A stretch of DNA of 64,000 nucleotides, from assembly GCF_030381805.1 (NCBI RefSeq), contig NZ_JAUDRH010000015.1:194522-258521 (forward strand), given 5' to 3'. The first letter of the stretch is position 1, and each line of letters opens with the position of its first letter. Positions 20,984-30,040 of the stretch are shown here, piece by piece. Under the pieces are notes generated by a model. That model was given only the letters and a program-made list of their open reading frames with translations. It searched no databases and was not told the origin of the DNA. Position numbers and translations under genes: made by a program. The stretch comes from Chlorogloeopsis sp. ULAP01. Its GTDB lineage: Bacteria > Cyanobacteriota > Cyanobacteriia > Cyanobacteriales > Nostocaceae.

Positions 20984-21265
20984 TTAACTTTTCTGTAAAA
21001 ATTCAATTTTTGGTAATAAAGGATCGGAAACAACACCCACACCGAGAAAACCCCAACGTTTCAGCAAATTTCCTATTTGCGATCCAGCAATAGACTCTAC
21101 TGCAAAGCGGTTTGCTACTTCTGTAGCATGGGTGTTGAGATAGCTCAAGGCGTCAAAATGCTCGCGAAACAACAACAAGTAACCCAGTTTTTCCGAATTA
21201 GGGCGAGCTGCAAGATAACTACCGTCAGTTTTTGACCGTATTAGATAATAAACTTCAGAAAACAT
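20984..21265 (-). CDS. Small conserved hypothetical protein
   Basis: 93 residues: FSEVYYLIRSKTDGSYLAAR, LLLFREHFDALSYLNTHA, then a Leu/Gly-rich end (KRWGFLGVGVVSDPLL). It is soluble by eye. It has the look of a conserved cyanobacterial single-domain protein, but I do not recognise a family or function. The start at 21265 (MFSEV) is chosen over 21271. Short tandem repeats of the ACTAATG type separate it from the upstream permease gene. Confidence 0.6.
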   Translation of the reverse strand: MFSEVYYLIRSKTDGSYLAARPNSEKLGYLLLFREHFDALSYLNTHATEVANRFAVESIAGSQIGNLLKRWGFLGVGVVSDPLLPKIEFLQKS

Positions 21266-21283
21266 AATCAACAGTCAATAGTC

Positions 21284-21330
21284 CATAGTCAAAAGTCTAG
21301 ACGTTTTTTACTAATGACTAATGACTAATA
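21284..21330. repeat. Short tandem repeats (CTAATGA type)
   Basis: CTAATGACTAATGACTAATA and related AGTCAATAGTC words. The copies reach the stop codon of the ABC permease gene, whose TAG lies inside the repeat. Confidence 0.65.
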
Positions 21331-21331
21331 A

Positions 21332-22378
21332 CTAATTGAGATTTTCTAAACGGATGCGAGGATCGGCAACTTTCAGTAGTAAATCTGCTATTAAATTGCC
21401 CACGATCAGCAAAACTGCACCCATGATCAAACTTGCCATCAATAAATATAAATCTTGAGCTTGTACTGCCTGTAGTGTTAACCTTCCTAAACCAGGCCAG
21501 TTAAAGAAAAATTCGGCAATGAATGCACCGCTTAGTAAACCTGCCAATTCAAAACCCAATAAAGTAATTAACGGGTTAATGGCGTTGCGCAGAGCGTGAA
21601 CATAAATAACTCGATTTTCTGGCAATCCCTTCGCACGGGCTGTTTGAATGTAATCTTGGCGCAACACATCAAGTAGTTCACCGCGAGTAATGCGCTGTAA
21701 ACCAGCAAAGCTGGTGATACTCAAAGCGATGGTAGGTAAGATCATATGCCAGCCGACATCGAGTATTTTACCAAACCATGTCAGATCACCGTGATTGATG
21801 CTAGTTATGCCACCGACTGGGAAGAGTGGGGCTGTCATTTGGGCAAAAATTAACAGTAACAGGGCAGTGATGAAACTAGGAAATCCTTGTCCAGCATAAC
21901 TAACCACTTGCAAAATCCTATCGGTAAAACGATTTTGTTTGACGGCAGCAACAATGCCCAATGGAATAGCGATCGCCCAAGTAATAATCAAAGATGCGAT
22001 CGCCAATAACAAAGTTGCAGGTACTCGTTCCCAAATCAGTGAGGCTACGGAGCGCTGGTAAACAAAACTTGTGCCAAAATCTCCTTTAGTCAGGATTCGC
22101 CAAAGCCAAAGAAAATACTGCTCTGGCCAAGATTTATCCAATCCAAATTGTTGCTGAAGTTCCTCAATGCGTTCCGGAGAAATTTTTGGGTTTTGCCGTA
22201 GTGTATCTACATAATCACCAGGAGCAAGTTGAATGATAAAAAACGACAACGCCGACGCCAATAACAAAGTCAACAAAGCCTGCAATGCTCGCTTGATGAC
22301 ATAAAGAAAAGTCTCACTTGTAATCAGCCTTACCAGCCAATCCCGACTTGCCTCCACCGAAATTCTCGTAGTAGTCAT
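21332..22378 (-). CDS. ABC transporter permease, DppB/OppB family
   Basis: 348 residues with about six membrane helices. ALQALLTLLLASALSFFIIQ starts the core, followed by LAPGDYVDTLRQNPKISPER; the DppB/OppB coupling motif is in RITRGELLDVLRQDYIQTAR followed by AKGLPENRVIYVHALRN. It forms half of the membrane channel of a peptide/nickel-type importer with a DppC-type partner, two ATPases and a binding protein, none of which is adjacent. Substrate unknown. The gene is flanked on both sides by short tandem repeats, and its TAG stop lies within the repeat next to it. Confidence 0.9.
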   Translation of the reverse strand: MTTTRISVEASRDWLVRLITSETFLYVIKRALQALLTLLLASALSFFIIQLAPGDYVDTLRQNPKISPERIEELQQQFGLDKSWPEQYFLWLWRILTKGDFGTSFVYQRSVASLIWERVPATLLLAIASLIITWAIAIPLGIVAAVKQNRFTDRILQVVSYAGQGFPSFITALLLLIFAQMTAPLFPVGGITSINHGDLTWFGKILDVGWHMILPTIALSITSFAGLQRITRGELLDVLRQDYIQTARAKGLPENRVIYVHALRNAINPLITLLGFELAGLLSGAFIAEFFFNWPGLGRLTLQAVQAQDLYLLMASLIMGAVLLIVGNLIADLLLKVADPRIRLENLN

Positions 22379-22448
22379 TTGTGATTTGTCCTTTGTCCTT
22401 TATCCTTAGTCATTAGCCAAGGACTAATGACCAATGACCAATGACTAA
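22379..22448. repeat. Short tandem repeats (CCAATGA type) at the apt 3' end
   Basis: GACTAATGACCAATGACCAA plus CCTTTGTCCTTTATCCTTAG words. The apt stop codon lies at the repeat edge (22445-22447). Confidence 0.65.
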
Positions 22449-22963
22449 TATTCAACCAGGGTGATAATCGGCACGTCCGGCAGATTTTTACGCCCTTGTA
22501 AATCCCGTAGCTCGATGATAAACCCAAACCCGACCAGTTCGCAGCCTATTTTCTGTACTAGCTGTGCTGTTGCACTGGCGGTTCCACCTGTGGCGATCAA
22601 ATCGTCTACAATCAAGACTCGGCACTCTGGTTGCAAAGCATCTTGATGCATTTCCAAGCAGTCTGTACCATATTCCAGTTCATACTCAATAGAATGCACT
22701 GCTGCTGGTAGCTTACCTGGTTTGCGAACAGGGATAAAACCTGCTCCGATTTTATAAGCCAGAGGCGTGCCAAACATAAAGCCTCGTGACTCCATTCCCA
22801 CCACGTAATCTGCCTTCAGCCTGGCATCGAGAATCTTTTGTGTGAATAAGTCAATAGTATGGCGCAAACCTTCTGGATCGCGCAAAAGTGTAGTGATATC
22901 CCGAAATACAATTCCGGGTTTAGGAAAATCTGGAATATCACGAATCAGAGACTTCAGATCCAT
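22445..22963 (-). CDS. apt: Adenine phosphoribosyltransferase
   Basis: 172 residues, the usual size. [20 protein letters not shown] is the family N-terminus, [20 protein letters not shown] the substrate loop, and [20 protein letters not shown] the PRPP-binding motif. It salvages adenine to AMP in the cytoplasm. A compact hairpin lies upstream (23011-23050). Confidence 0.95.
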   Translation of the reverse strand: MDLKSLIRDIPDFPKPGIVFRDITTLLRDPEGLRHTIDLFTQKILDARLKADYVVGMESRGFMFGTPLAYKIGAGFIPVRKPGKLPAAVHSIEYELEYGTDCLEMHQDALQPECRVLIVDDLIATGGTASATAQLVQKIGCELVGFGFIIELRDLQGRKNLPDVPIITLVEY

Positions 22964-23359
22964 AGATTAAAGATAGCTTTGATCAAGATACAGCAGTACA
23001 TCCTTGCTCCCATCTGCCGATAGGAATCTATCGGGTGGTTGCGGGCAGATACCTGACAAATCGTACACTATAATGTCATACGCATGGAATTAGCACTCTG
23101 TTGCTATCCATTGACGATTATCTGAATCTACACCAAGCTAAGGATGGAATGATAGTAACAACAATAAACAATAGAAAATAAAATTTACGCTTTGAAAACA
23201 TTAAGCTGTGTATGCGGAAATATTTGAATAGAAAGAGTAACTAATGTATGTATCATAGTCGGGCAGTTATTCTACTGCCACAAGTGAACATTTCCCGCTT
23301 AAGCTATCTATCTTAAATTAGTTTTACCGAGTCTGTCGCAGCCGCACAAGGTATTTATA
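22964..23359. other. Divergent intergenic region, apt and DUF3038 gene
   Basis: About 396 bases hold the divergent promoters. Structure is visible at 23011-23050, where CCGATAGGAATCTATCGG forms a short hairpin, and ATCTGCC (23012) can alternatively pair with GGCAGAT (23044-23050). Those two pairings overlap. Nothing else is recognised. Confidence 0.5.
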
Positions 23360-23986
23360 ATGAATGTCTCTGCTAGTGTAACGCCTTTTAATAGTCCAAC
23401 TTCCCAATCGCTACCAATGATTCTAGATTCTTTACCTGATCCTGCGATTGAAGGACAGGGATGTCCCAGAAAAACACGGGTGCAAATTGACTTGATTTTA
23501 CTGGCAATTGAAGCTCTAGAACTTGGTGGTTCAGAAGCTATCCTGGCATTTGCCGAAGAATTGGATTTAAAAGGAATCATTAAAGATAGGGTGAATTTGT
23601 GGCGAATGCGTAGCTCCAACCCTTTAAGACGAGCACATATCCGCCGTTCTTTAAGCATTATGGAGGCAAAAGCCTTAGTAGTAATTACTTGCTATTTAGC
23701 GCGGCGGTTAACAGTTGTGATTCGCCAGATGCTGATGATATATCAACAGCTAAATGAGAAACAAATTCCTCTCGAACAAAATTTGCGTTTATCTAATTAC
23801 TTAGAACGGTTTAGAGCGCATTTTAAAAGCCGAATGAACCCGCGACGTTCTGGTGTACTGGCATTAAATTCAGATGAAAAATTAGATGAATTGGCTATAG
23901 ATTTATTAGCTAAATTACTATTTTGTACCGGTACGGCTGGAATGCAGCGGTTCTGGATTAGCCTTTTTGACGGTGAAGTAGAATGA
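23360..23986 (+). CDS. DUF3038 family protein
   Basis: 208 residues, cyanobacterial. RVQIDLILLAIEALELGGSE and RVNLWRMRSSNPLRR are typical of this family as I recall it. It is helical, with no membrane helix and no catalytic motif that I can identify. Its stop overlaps the ATG of the DUF4335 gene by 4 nt (ATGA), so the two are translationally coupled, and this gene pair recurs in cyanobacteria from memory. Function is unknown. Confidence 0.85.
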   Translation: MNVSASVTPFNSPTSQSLPMILDSLPDPAIEGQGCPRKTRVQIDLILLAIEALELGGSEAILAFAEELDLKGIIKDRVNLWRMRSSNPLRRAHIRRSLSIMEAKALVVITCYLARRLTVVIRQMLMIYQQLNEKQIPLEQNLRLSNYLERFRAHFKSRMNPRRSGVLALNSDEKLDELAIDLLAKLLFCTGTAGMQRFWISLFDGEVE

Positions 23987-25461
23987 ATATTCAACGTAAG
24001 TACAGCCTACCCAATTGCACGTTGGTTTTAGAAGGTCTCAGTGATGCTGCCCAAACTGCACAATATCAAGAATTGCGCCCTGCACTTTCAATCTTAGTGA
24101 ATGCAGAATGCTACTTATCTGGTTATCGTCAACCTTTATCTGGAGGACGGGAATTTTTTGAAAGTTTGACGAGGACAGTTAGTGCCTATGCTCAAGAATT
24201 TTTGAGTAATGTTAACCATCCGCAAGCTCATAACTTTGAGTCAGAGTTGGTGCAGTTGCAAAAAATAGATGTCAATCGCCATAGGCTAATTGTACATTCA
24301 GAAATTCCTGGTCAAGATTTAGAGGTTAGCTCCCACAACGGTAAACAGCCTATTCAAATGGATTTGAATACAGTGCAATTGTTTGATTTAGTGGAAGCTG
24401 TTGACCAATTTTTTGCTGACAGTCAAACTTTACCTGAGCTATCACTGGAATTACAACCAGTTCCAAAACGCTATGGCAGCAACAGTCAAGCTTTGTTTAA
24501 ACAGACACTGCCAGCTAGTGTAGGGGCGACTAGTTTAGCCGCAGCAGCGATCGCTTTCGGCATGATCCCACCTCCTCAAGTGCGTTCACCCCAGCCAGAA
24601 ACCCAGGAGCAATCTAGTTCAACTAATCCTAATGCCAATACTTCTGAACCAGTTCCTAGCACTCCTTTACCGCTCGCCAATCAACAAGTAGCAGCAAATT
24701 CGACACCAACTCCGACACCGATTTCCGCAGCAACTAAAAATCTGACACCTACTCCATCGCCTACTGTTGCAAATTTAGAAGCACTTTTAAATACAGTTCC
24801 AGAAATTACGGATGCATCCCAACTACGGGCATTAAACCGTCAAATTTATAACCAAATTAATCCTACTTGGAAAAATCGCAAAGCATTGCAGCAAAATGCA
24901 GTTTTTCGTGTAGGTGTGGCTGCTGATGGTACGATCATTGGTTATAAAGCTGTTGATTCTGAATCAAATCAGGTAGTTAATCAAACTCCCTTACCTGATT
25001 TACTCTCCAATCCTACAAATCGTACTTCTGTTCCAAAAGAAGCGATCGCTCAATTCAAAGTGGTCTTTACTAACGAAGGTATACTTCAAATTAGTCCTTG
25101 GCGTGGATACACTAAAACGCCCGATGTTACCGGACAAAAAATTACTGACTCTAATAAAATCAAAGAATTAAATCAAAAGCTTTATAGTGTTGTTCGTCAA
25201 AATTGGCAAGGCACTCCTAGTTATACACGTGACTTGAAATATCGCGTCGCAGTTAACAAAGATGGCATTATTGCCGATTATGAACCACTAAACCAAGTTG
25301 CATTTGACTATTTTCGAGAGACACCTTTGCCGCGAATGTTCCATAGCGTTTACGGCTCAACTGTTGCAGCACCTAATACCAAAGAACCCCTTGCTCACTT
25401 TGAAGTAGTTTTCCAGCCCAGTGGCAAACTGCAAGTTAATCCTTGGCGGGGATATAAATAG
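23983..25461 (+). CDS. DUF4335 family protein, membrane-anchored
   Basis: 492 residues. Residues 1-165 are a soluble region (YSLPNCTLVLEGLSDAAQTA). A short hydrophobic run (about 180-198, GATSLAAAAIAFGMIPPP) could be one membrane segment, followed by a Pro/Thr/Ser-rich linker (residues about 200-265). Two related C-terminal repeats end in QISPWRGYT and QVNPWRGYK, each preceded by LNRQIYNQINPTW or LNQKLYSVVRQNW. The duplicated domain is clear from sequence. Function is unknown, and coupling to DUF3038 suggests they act together. Confidence 0.85.
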   Translation: MNIQRKYSLPNCTLVLEGLSDAAQTAQYQELRPALSILVNAECYLSGYRQPLSGGREFFESLTRTVSAYAQEFLSNVNHPQAHNFESELVQLQKIDVNRHRLIVHSEIPGQDLEVSSHNGKQPIQMDLNTVQLFDLVEAVDQFFADSQTLPELSLELQPVPKRYGSNSQALFKQTLPASVGATSLAAAAIAFGMIPPPQVRSPQPETQEQSSSTNPNANTSEPVPSTPLPLANQQVAANSTPTPTPISAATKNLTPTPSPTVANLEALLNTVPEITDASQLRALNRQIYNQINPTWKNRKALQQNAVFRVGVAADGTIIGYKAVDSESNQVVNQTPLPDLLSNPTNRTSVPKEAIAQFKVVFTNEGILQISPWRGYTKTPDVTGQKITDSNKIKELNQKLYSVVRQNWQGTPSYTRDLKYRVAVNKDGIIADYEPLNQVAFDYFRETPLPRMFHSVYGSTVAAPNTKEPLAHFEVVFQPSGKLQVNPWRGYK

Positions 25462-25517
25462 GGGACTAGGGACTAGGGAATAGGGGACAGTAAAAACTGT
25501 CACCTGTAACCTATTTT

Positions 25518-27791
25518 CTAGCGAACTACTCTACGCATATAATTTCCCCACAACTGAGCTGCTTGAGCACTACTACCAGATGTAGGAGAGTTATTGTCGT
25601 TACCCAGCCAAACACCTGTGGCGATGCGGCGGCTGGGAATATAACCAATAAACCACAAGTCAACGTTTTTATCAGTTGTGCCTGTTTTTCCAGATACTGC
25701 AAAATCACCAATGGCAGCACGAGTACCAGTACCACTTGTAACTACCCCACGTAGCAAACGAGTCATGGTGTTAGCTACCTCAGTGCGCAGTACCCGTCTA
25801 TTGGCATCGGCATCTTGATCAAAGGAGTAGATGACGCGGCAAGTTTTTAAGTCATTGCGATCCTTACAATCACTACTGTCTAAAATCCTGCTAATCGCAT
25901 GAGGACGATTCCAGACGCCGCGATTGCTAATTGCACCAAAAGCGCCAGTCATTTCCAAAACATTAACCACACTTTGTCCCAATACCAATCCAGGCACTGG
26001 ATCTAATTGTGATTTAACCCCTAAGCGTTGTGCCATGCTTACGACTTTATTTAATCCTACCTGCCTTGCAATTCTCAAGGCAATGGGATTTTCTGATTGG
26101 GCAAGCCCTGTGGCAACATCTAAACTAACATCAGCACCGGCTCGACAGGGTTTGTAGGTAAATCCTTGCCAAGTTAAGGAACTACATGAATAACTTGTAC
26201 TTGGTGAAATTCCCTGTTCTATAGCGGTGGTATAAGCAAAAATTTTGAAGGTAGAACCGGGTTGCCGTTGAGCTTGAAAAGCACGGTTGAATTGACTTTT
26301 GGCATAGTCGGTACCCCCCGCCATTGCTAAGACAGCGCCAGTACTAGAATCAAGGGTAACGATCGCCCCTTGAGAAAAGTTGAAACTTCTGCCAGCGTCA
26401 TTGACATGATTGCGCAACGCTGTTTCTGCCTGTGATTGAATTGCGGGATCTAGCTGAGTCTCAATAATAAAGTTGCCTTCACCCGCTATGTCTTTTCCCA
26501 AGATGGATTCGAGTTCTTGAAAGACGTAACTATAAAAATATGGAGCAATTGTCTTGGCTTGAGTTTCGCAAACCTTGGGGCTAATTTCCACAGGCGATCG
26601 CCTCGCTCGGTTATACTCATCTTGTTTGATTTTGCCTGCGTTCAACATCCGCCGCAGCACCCGATTGCGGTACTCTACCACCCGTCTTCTACTTTCGTTA
26701 TCCCCACAAAAATTGAAACTATTAGGCCCTGGTAAAATTCCTACTAATGTTGCTGACTCTGCCAAAGTTAACTCTTTTGCTGACTTATCAAAGTAATATC
26801 TAGCAGCATCCTCAAAGCCGGAAGTATCCGCTCCTAAAAACACCCGATTTAAGTAAGTCAACAAAATGTAATCTTTGCTGTAAAAAGTTTCCAATTTAAA
26901 AGAAACAATTGCTTCTCTTAATTTACGCCCCAAAGAATCCTGTCTGCCCACATATTCGCGAAACAAACTCCGGGCAACTTGCTGAGTGACTGTACTAGCT
27001 CCTTGCTGAACATCCCCACTTTTGGTGTTTATAAATATGGCTCGTAAAATTCCATAGGGATCGACTCCAAAGTGCCAATAATAGCGACTGTCTTCCGAAG
27101 CAACTACAGCCGAAGGCAAATAAGGACCAAAATCCTCCAACCGTTTCATATCTATATGGGCAGTTGTCCGTGGTTCACGTAGCGGTGTTTCTCCATCACG
27201 GGCATATACAATAACTGGAGCACGGGTGGCGATTGGTAATGGTCTAACAGAAAACTTTAACCATTCTACGCCGATGATTAATGCCATTAAGGCACTGACA
27301 CCACCAACACCATAAGCTCCCCAAGTTGCCGCTTTGACATACACTGGAGGCGGATCGACATATTGCAGACGCACTGAAGCTGCAAGCTCTGGTGGCCCTA
27401 ACGTCAGGATATCGCCGTGACGCAACTCTAGGGAGGTAACTCGACGCTTGCCACGATAAATACCATTCGTTGAGTTTTCATCTTTAATAACGAAAACTGG
27501 TTTTCTTTGAGTAGAATCCCGCGATAGTGACAAGTGGATTTGACTGACAACTGGGTTGCGCACAACAATATCGCAGGATTTGGAACTGCGACCAAGTACA
27601 TAGCGATCGCCCAATAGCGGATATACTTCTGCTTTGTCCGTCCCCGCGTCCTGCACCCAAAGTTCTGGTACTCTGGCATTGGGCTTAAGTGCCAGCTTAG
27701 AAAAATCTACCCTAGCTTGGATTGTTTGTACTGCTTGCGTTATCTGACCAAGCAGTGTTTGTGGCTTGTGGGGAGGTGGGGGAGAACTCAT
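25518..27791 (-). CDS. Penicillin-binding protein 1A-type bifunctional transglycosylase/transpeptidase with N-terminal FHA domain
   Basis: 757 residues. An FHA phosphothreonine-binding domain occupies about residues 50-140 (YVLGRSSKSCDIVVRNPVVS), then one membrane helix (GVGGVSALMALIIGVEWL). The GT51 glycosyltransferase follows with the catalytic Glu in VVASEDSRYYWHFGVDPYG and GASTVTQQVARSLF. The transpeptidase has SxxK in RQPGSTFKIFAY and KTG in VSGKTGTTDKN. It polymerises and crosslinks peptidoglycan at the outer face of the inner membrane. The FHA domain would be cytoplasmic and suggests control by a Ser/Thr kinase (inference). It lies convergent with the DUF4335 gene. Confidence 0.93.
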   Translation of the reverse strand: MSSPPPPHKPQTLLGQITQAVQTIQARVDFSKLALKPNARVPELWVQDAGTDKAEVYPLLGDRYVLGRSSKSCDIVVRNPVVSQIHLSLSRDSTQRKPVFVIKDENSTNGIYRGKRRVTSLELRHGDILTLGPPELAASVRLQYVDPPPVYVKAATWGAYGVGGVSALMALIIGVEWLKFSVRPLPIATRAPVIVYARDGETPLREPRTTAHIDMKRLEDFGPYLPSAVVASEDSRYYWHFGVDPYGILRAIFINTKSGDVQQGASTVTQQVARSLFREYVGRQDSLGRKLREAIVSFKLETFYSKDYILLTYLNRVFLGADTSGFEDAARYYFDKSAKELTLAESATLVGILPGPNSFNFCGDNESRRRVVEYRNRVLRRMLNAGKIKQDEYNRARRSPVEISPKVCETQAKTIAPYFYSYVFQELESILGKDIAGEGNFIIETQLDPAIQSQAETALRNHVNDAGRSFNFSQGAIVTLDSSTGAVLAMAGGTDYAKSQFNRAFQAQRQPGSTFKIFAYTTAIEQGISPSTSYSCSSLTWQGFTYKPCRAGADVSLDVATGLAQSENPIALRIARQVGLNKVVSMAQRLGVKSQLDPVPGLVLGQSVVNVLEMTGAFGAISNRGVWNRPHAISRILDSSDCKDRNDLKTCRVIYSFDQDADANRRVLRTEVANTMTRLLRGVVTSGTGTRAAIGDFAVSGKTGTTDKNVDLWFIGYIPSRRIATGVWLGNDNNSPTSGSSAQAAQLWGNYMRRVVR

Positions 27792-28241
27792 CGGCTAATC
27801 GAACCACGCTTAAAGAGTAGAAAATCGAGGCAAAACGCAATCTCTATGTTTGTATTTCACAATTGTACCCATAGAGCCGCATAGACGTTGACAGTACGGT
27901 TTCGTTCCTAATTCTCTATGACACCAAGATAATATATAGTAATATGACTCGTTTTGTTAATTTTGTAACTTCTGTTTGCAGTCTAATATTTGATTCCTGC
28001 TATTCTAATATTCTGTAGTTATACACCGTATTTACTTGTTAAACAGCAATAATTGCTTTTTCTGTATTATTCTTTTATAACTATAGACAAATCAACGAAT
28101 GATTTAATTTTTACAATAGCTACACCCTCTTACACCCTATAAGAAAAAAATACATCTTCTTTTAGGAAGATTTTCTTGATCCCATTGTTTGATTTAATGG
28201 GGCGAGTACTTCTTTGTATTTAGGTGTTGAGGTTAAGTTAT
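27792..28241. other. Divergent promoter region, PBP and secreted protein
   Basis: 450 A/T-rich bases between two divergent starts. I see no RNA gene or clear operator. TACACCCTCTTACACCCTAT near 28120 is a short direct repeat. Confidence 0.5.
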
Positions 28242-28952
28242 ATGAAGGGGAAATTTGTAACCCTGATTGGTACAGGCATGATTTTGGCACTAACTAGCAG
28301 TCTAGTTCTTGCTCAAAGCTCCCAATCAAGAACTCCACAACCAGGAGATCCAAGAAATCCAACTCCAAAAGAAGTTCAAGAGTTAGAAACGGGTGAGTCT
28401 GCCGCAGAAATTAAGCTTTCTCCAGAAGCACAGGAAATTTTGTGTAAGCGTTTCCCACTTAATTCACGCTGTGGCGGCAGCGCTCAAGGAACCACAACAA
28501 CTCCTGAAGCAACTCCGACAACAACACCTGAGGCATCACCTGAGGCATCACCTGAGGCATCACCTGCTCCAGAAGGTACCACTGAGACTCCAGGAAGCAC
28601 GACTACTCCTGACAATACAACTGAACCAGCACCTGGCAGCACAATTGAACCAGCGCCTGGCAGCACACTTGAACCAGCGCCTGGCAGCACAATTGAGCCA
28701 GCACCCGGCAGCACAATTGAGCCAGTACCTGGCAGCAGCCCAAGCAACATTACTCCCGCTCCTCAAACAGTACCCGCCCCGGACGCAACTCAAAGTCCTG
28801 ACTCTGGCAACACAATTAAAATCACCCCCGCTCCTGGCAGCACCACTGAACCAGGAAGCACAACTACTCCCGGCAGCATGGGCGATCCAACCAATACATC
28901 TCCTTCCAGCGTTCCTAGCGGTGTGGAAACAGTTCCTAATACTGGCAACTAA
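28242..28952 (+). CDS. Secreted Pro/Thr/Ser-rich repeat protein with FPLNSRC motif
   Basis: 236 residues. The signal peptide is LIGTGMILALTSSLVLAQSS, probably cleaved after VLA-Q. A short conserved segment has two Cys (ILCKRFPLNSRCGG, about residues 72-85). The rest is low-complexity: PEAS repeats, then five EPAPGSTI-type octapeptides, then Pro/Thr-rich sequence. I recall FPLNSRC-like motifs in other secreted cyanobacterial proteins, but give no function. Start 28242 (ATG, GAGG about 10 nt upstream) puts the signal peptide at the N-terminus; the ATG-type start at 28224 does not. The protein is probably periplasmic or cell-surface. Confidence 0.75.
   Translation: MKGKFVTLIGTGMILALTSSLVLAQSSQSRTPQPGDPRNPTPKEVQELETGESAAEIKLSPEAQEILCKRFPLNSRCGGSAQGTTTTPEATPTTTPEASPEASPEASPAPEGTTETPGSTTTPDNTTEPAPGSTIEPAPGSTLEPAPGSTIEPAPGSTIEPVPGSSPSNITPAPQTVPAPDATQSPDSGNTIKITPAPGSTTEPGSTTTPGSMGDPTNTSPSSVPSGVETVPNTGN
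28527..28562 (+). repeat. Three perfect 12-bp tandem repeats
   Basis: CCTGAGGCATCA occurs three times without change, encoding PEAS three times in the secreted protein. Perfect identity suggests recent expansion. Confidence 0.85.
28623..28742 (+). repeat. Five 24-bp tandem repeats in the secreted protein gene
   Basis: Units begin at 28623, 28647, 28671, 28695 and 28719. Each encodes EPAPGSTI or a close variant (EPAPGSTL, EPVPGSSP). Variation is mainly at wobble bases (GAACCAGCACC or GAGCCAGTACC). Copy number may vary between strains. Confidence 0.88.
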
Positions 28953-29053
28953 CAAATTATGGCTTTAAGCTAGTTGAGATTCAATCTGAGACTAGTTAAT
29001 AGCATTTTGATGATGAGTTGAAAAAATCACAGGAAGATTTTTAGCCAGAAAAT

Positions 29054-29078
29054 AGGAGGCAGATTGTATCTGTCTCCT
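29054..29078 (+). terminator. Hairpin after the secreted protein gene
   Basis: AGGAGGCAGAT pairs with ATCTGTCTCCT (11 bp with one G-U) around a TGT loop, followed by GTTTATTTG. It is 100 nt past the stop and before the convergent lspA end, so it can end both transcripts. Confidence 0.7.
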
Positions 29079-29105
29079 GTTTATTTGTAGTAGGTGATCA
29101 GACTT

Positions 29106-29582
29106 TTACCGTGGTCTGCGATTTGAAGTTGGTGTTTTTTTAAAAGTAGCAATTAGCAAACAAGCAATACCAACGTTAATAAACACATCTGCAAGATTAA
29201 ACACTGGAAAGTTGATCAGTCGAAAATCAAGAAAATCAATAACATAACCCAACACAAAGCGATCTATTCCATTACCCATTGCACCACCTAATATCAGTCC
29301 ATAACCCAGTTGATCCCAGCGATGTAAAATTGGGCCAAACCAGGCTAAAGCTATCAATGCTAAACTTACTCCCAATGATAGCCAGCGCAACCATTCTACT
29401 TTGCCTGAGAGTAAACTAAAAGCTGCACCAGTATTGGTAACATAGGTAAAATGAAAGATTCCAGGTAAAAGTGGCAACGTCTGCCCCAAGTTAAAGGTTT
29501 GAGCAACCCAGTATTTTGTCAATTGGTCTAATAAAAAAACTATGAGGGCGGCGATCCAAAAGAGGGAATTTTTTAAATGCAT
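29106..29582 (-). CDS. lspA: Lipoprotein signal peptidase (signal peptidase II)
   Basis: 158 residues with four membrane helices. The two catalytic Asp motifs are visible: NGIDRFVLGYVIDFLDFR and VFNLADVFINVGIACLL, together with the YVTNTGAAFSLLSG motif. It cleaves signal peptides of diacylated prolipoproteins in the inner membrane, for example that of PstS in this window. Repeats separate it from the bioY gene. Confidence 0.95.
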   Translation of the reverse strand: MHLKNSLFWIAALIVFLLDQLTKYWVAQTFNLGQTLPLLPGIFHFTYVTNTGAAFSLLSGKVEWLRWLSLGVSLALIALAWFGPILHRWDQLGYGLILGGAMGNGIDRFVLGYVIDFLDFRLINFPVFNLADVFINVGIACLLIATFKKTPTSNRRPR

Positions 29583-30040
29583 AGCTAGTTAGTCAAGAGG
29601 AGGACACTTGCACAAGAAGGGTTCCCGCAGGTTACAAAGTGTCCGTTCAATAGTCAATAGTCAATGGTTTATAGTCAATAGTCAATAACTTGCGTTATGG
29701 CGTTTTCTAATCTACTGAGGTACTGAGTACATTGCTAAGTGGTGAAGCAAAATTAAAGTTATGGGTGGAGGCAAGGGAACTCTTAACGGGGAACAGGGAA
29801 CAGCAAAAAATGTGTAATTAATTTTGTTTAGATACTTAATAAAATTGGGCAAACCTCCGCGTACCCACCGAAGTTATAATTGCCGGAAGCCGAAGCTCAT
29901 ACTTCTCTGTGCGCCACTTTAGTGTGCCTCTGCGTTTAAAACATTGGTTGTGTACCTCACTTAATAGGGAATCGCTGTAATACAGATACTCTTATTAAAA
30001 GCAAACATTAATACACAAGCAAAGACGCGGCAATTGAAAG
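29583..30040. repeat. Repeat-rich intergenic region between lspA and bioY
   Basis: AGTCAATAGTCAATGG short tandem repeats (29651-29690) are followed by a GGGAACAGGGAACAG run (29799-29815) and CTGTGCGCCACTTTAGTGTG plus CCTCTGCGTTT-type DNA (29908-29939). The last resembles the second half of the purL insertion. No gene is seen. Confidence 0.6.

Noticed and set aside
28393..28968. 191-codon frame with many His, Gln and Leu
   Set aside because: Out-of-frame reading of the tandem repeats of the secreted protein; the 28242-28952 frame has the signal peptide.
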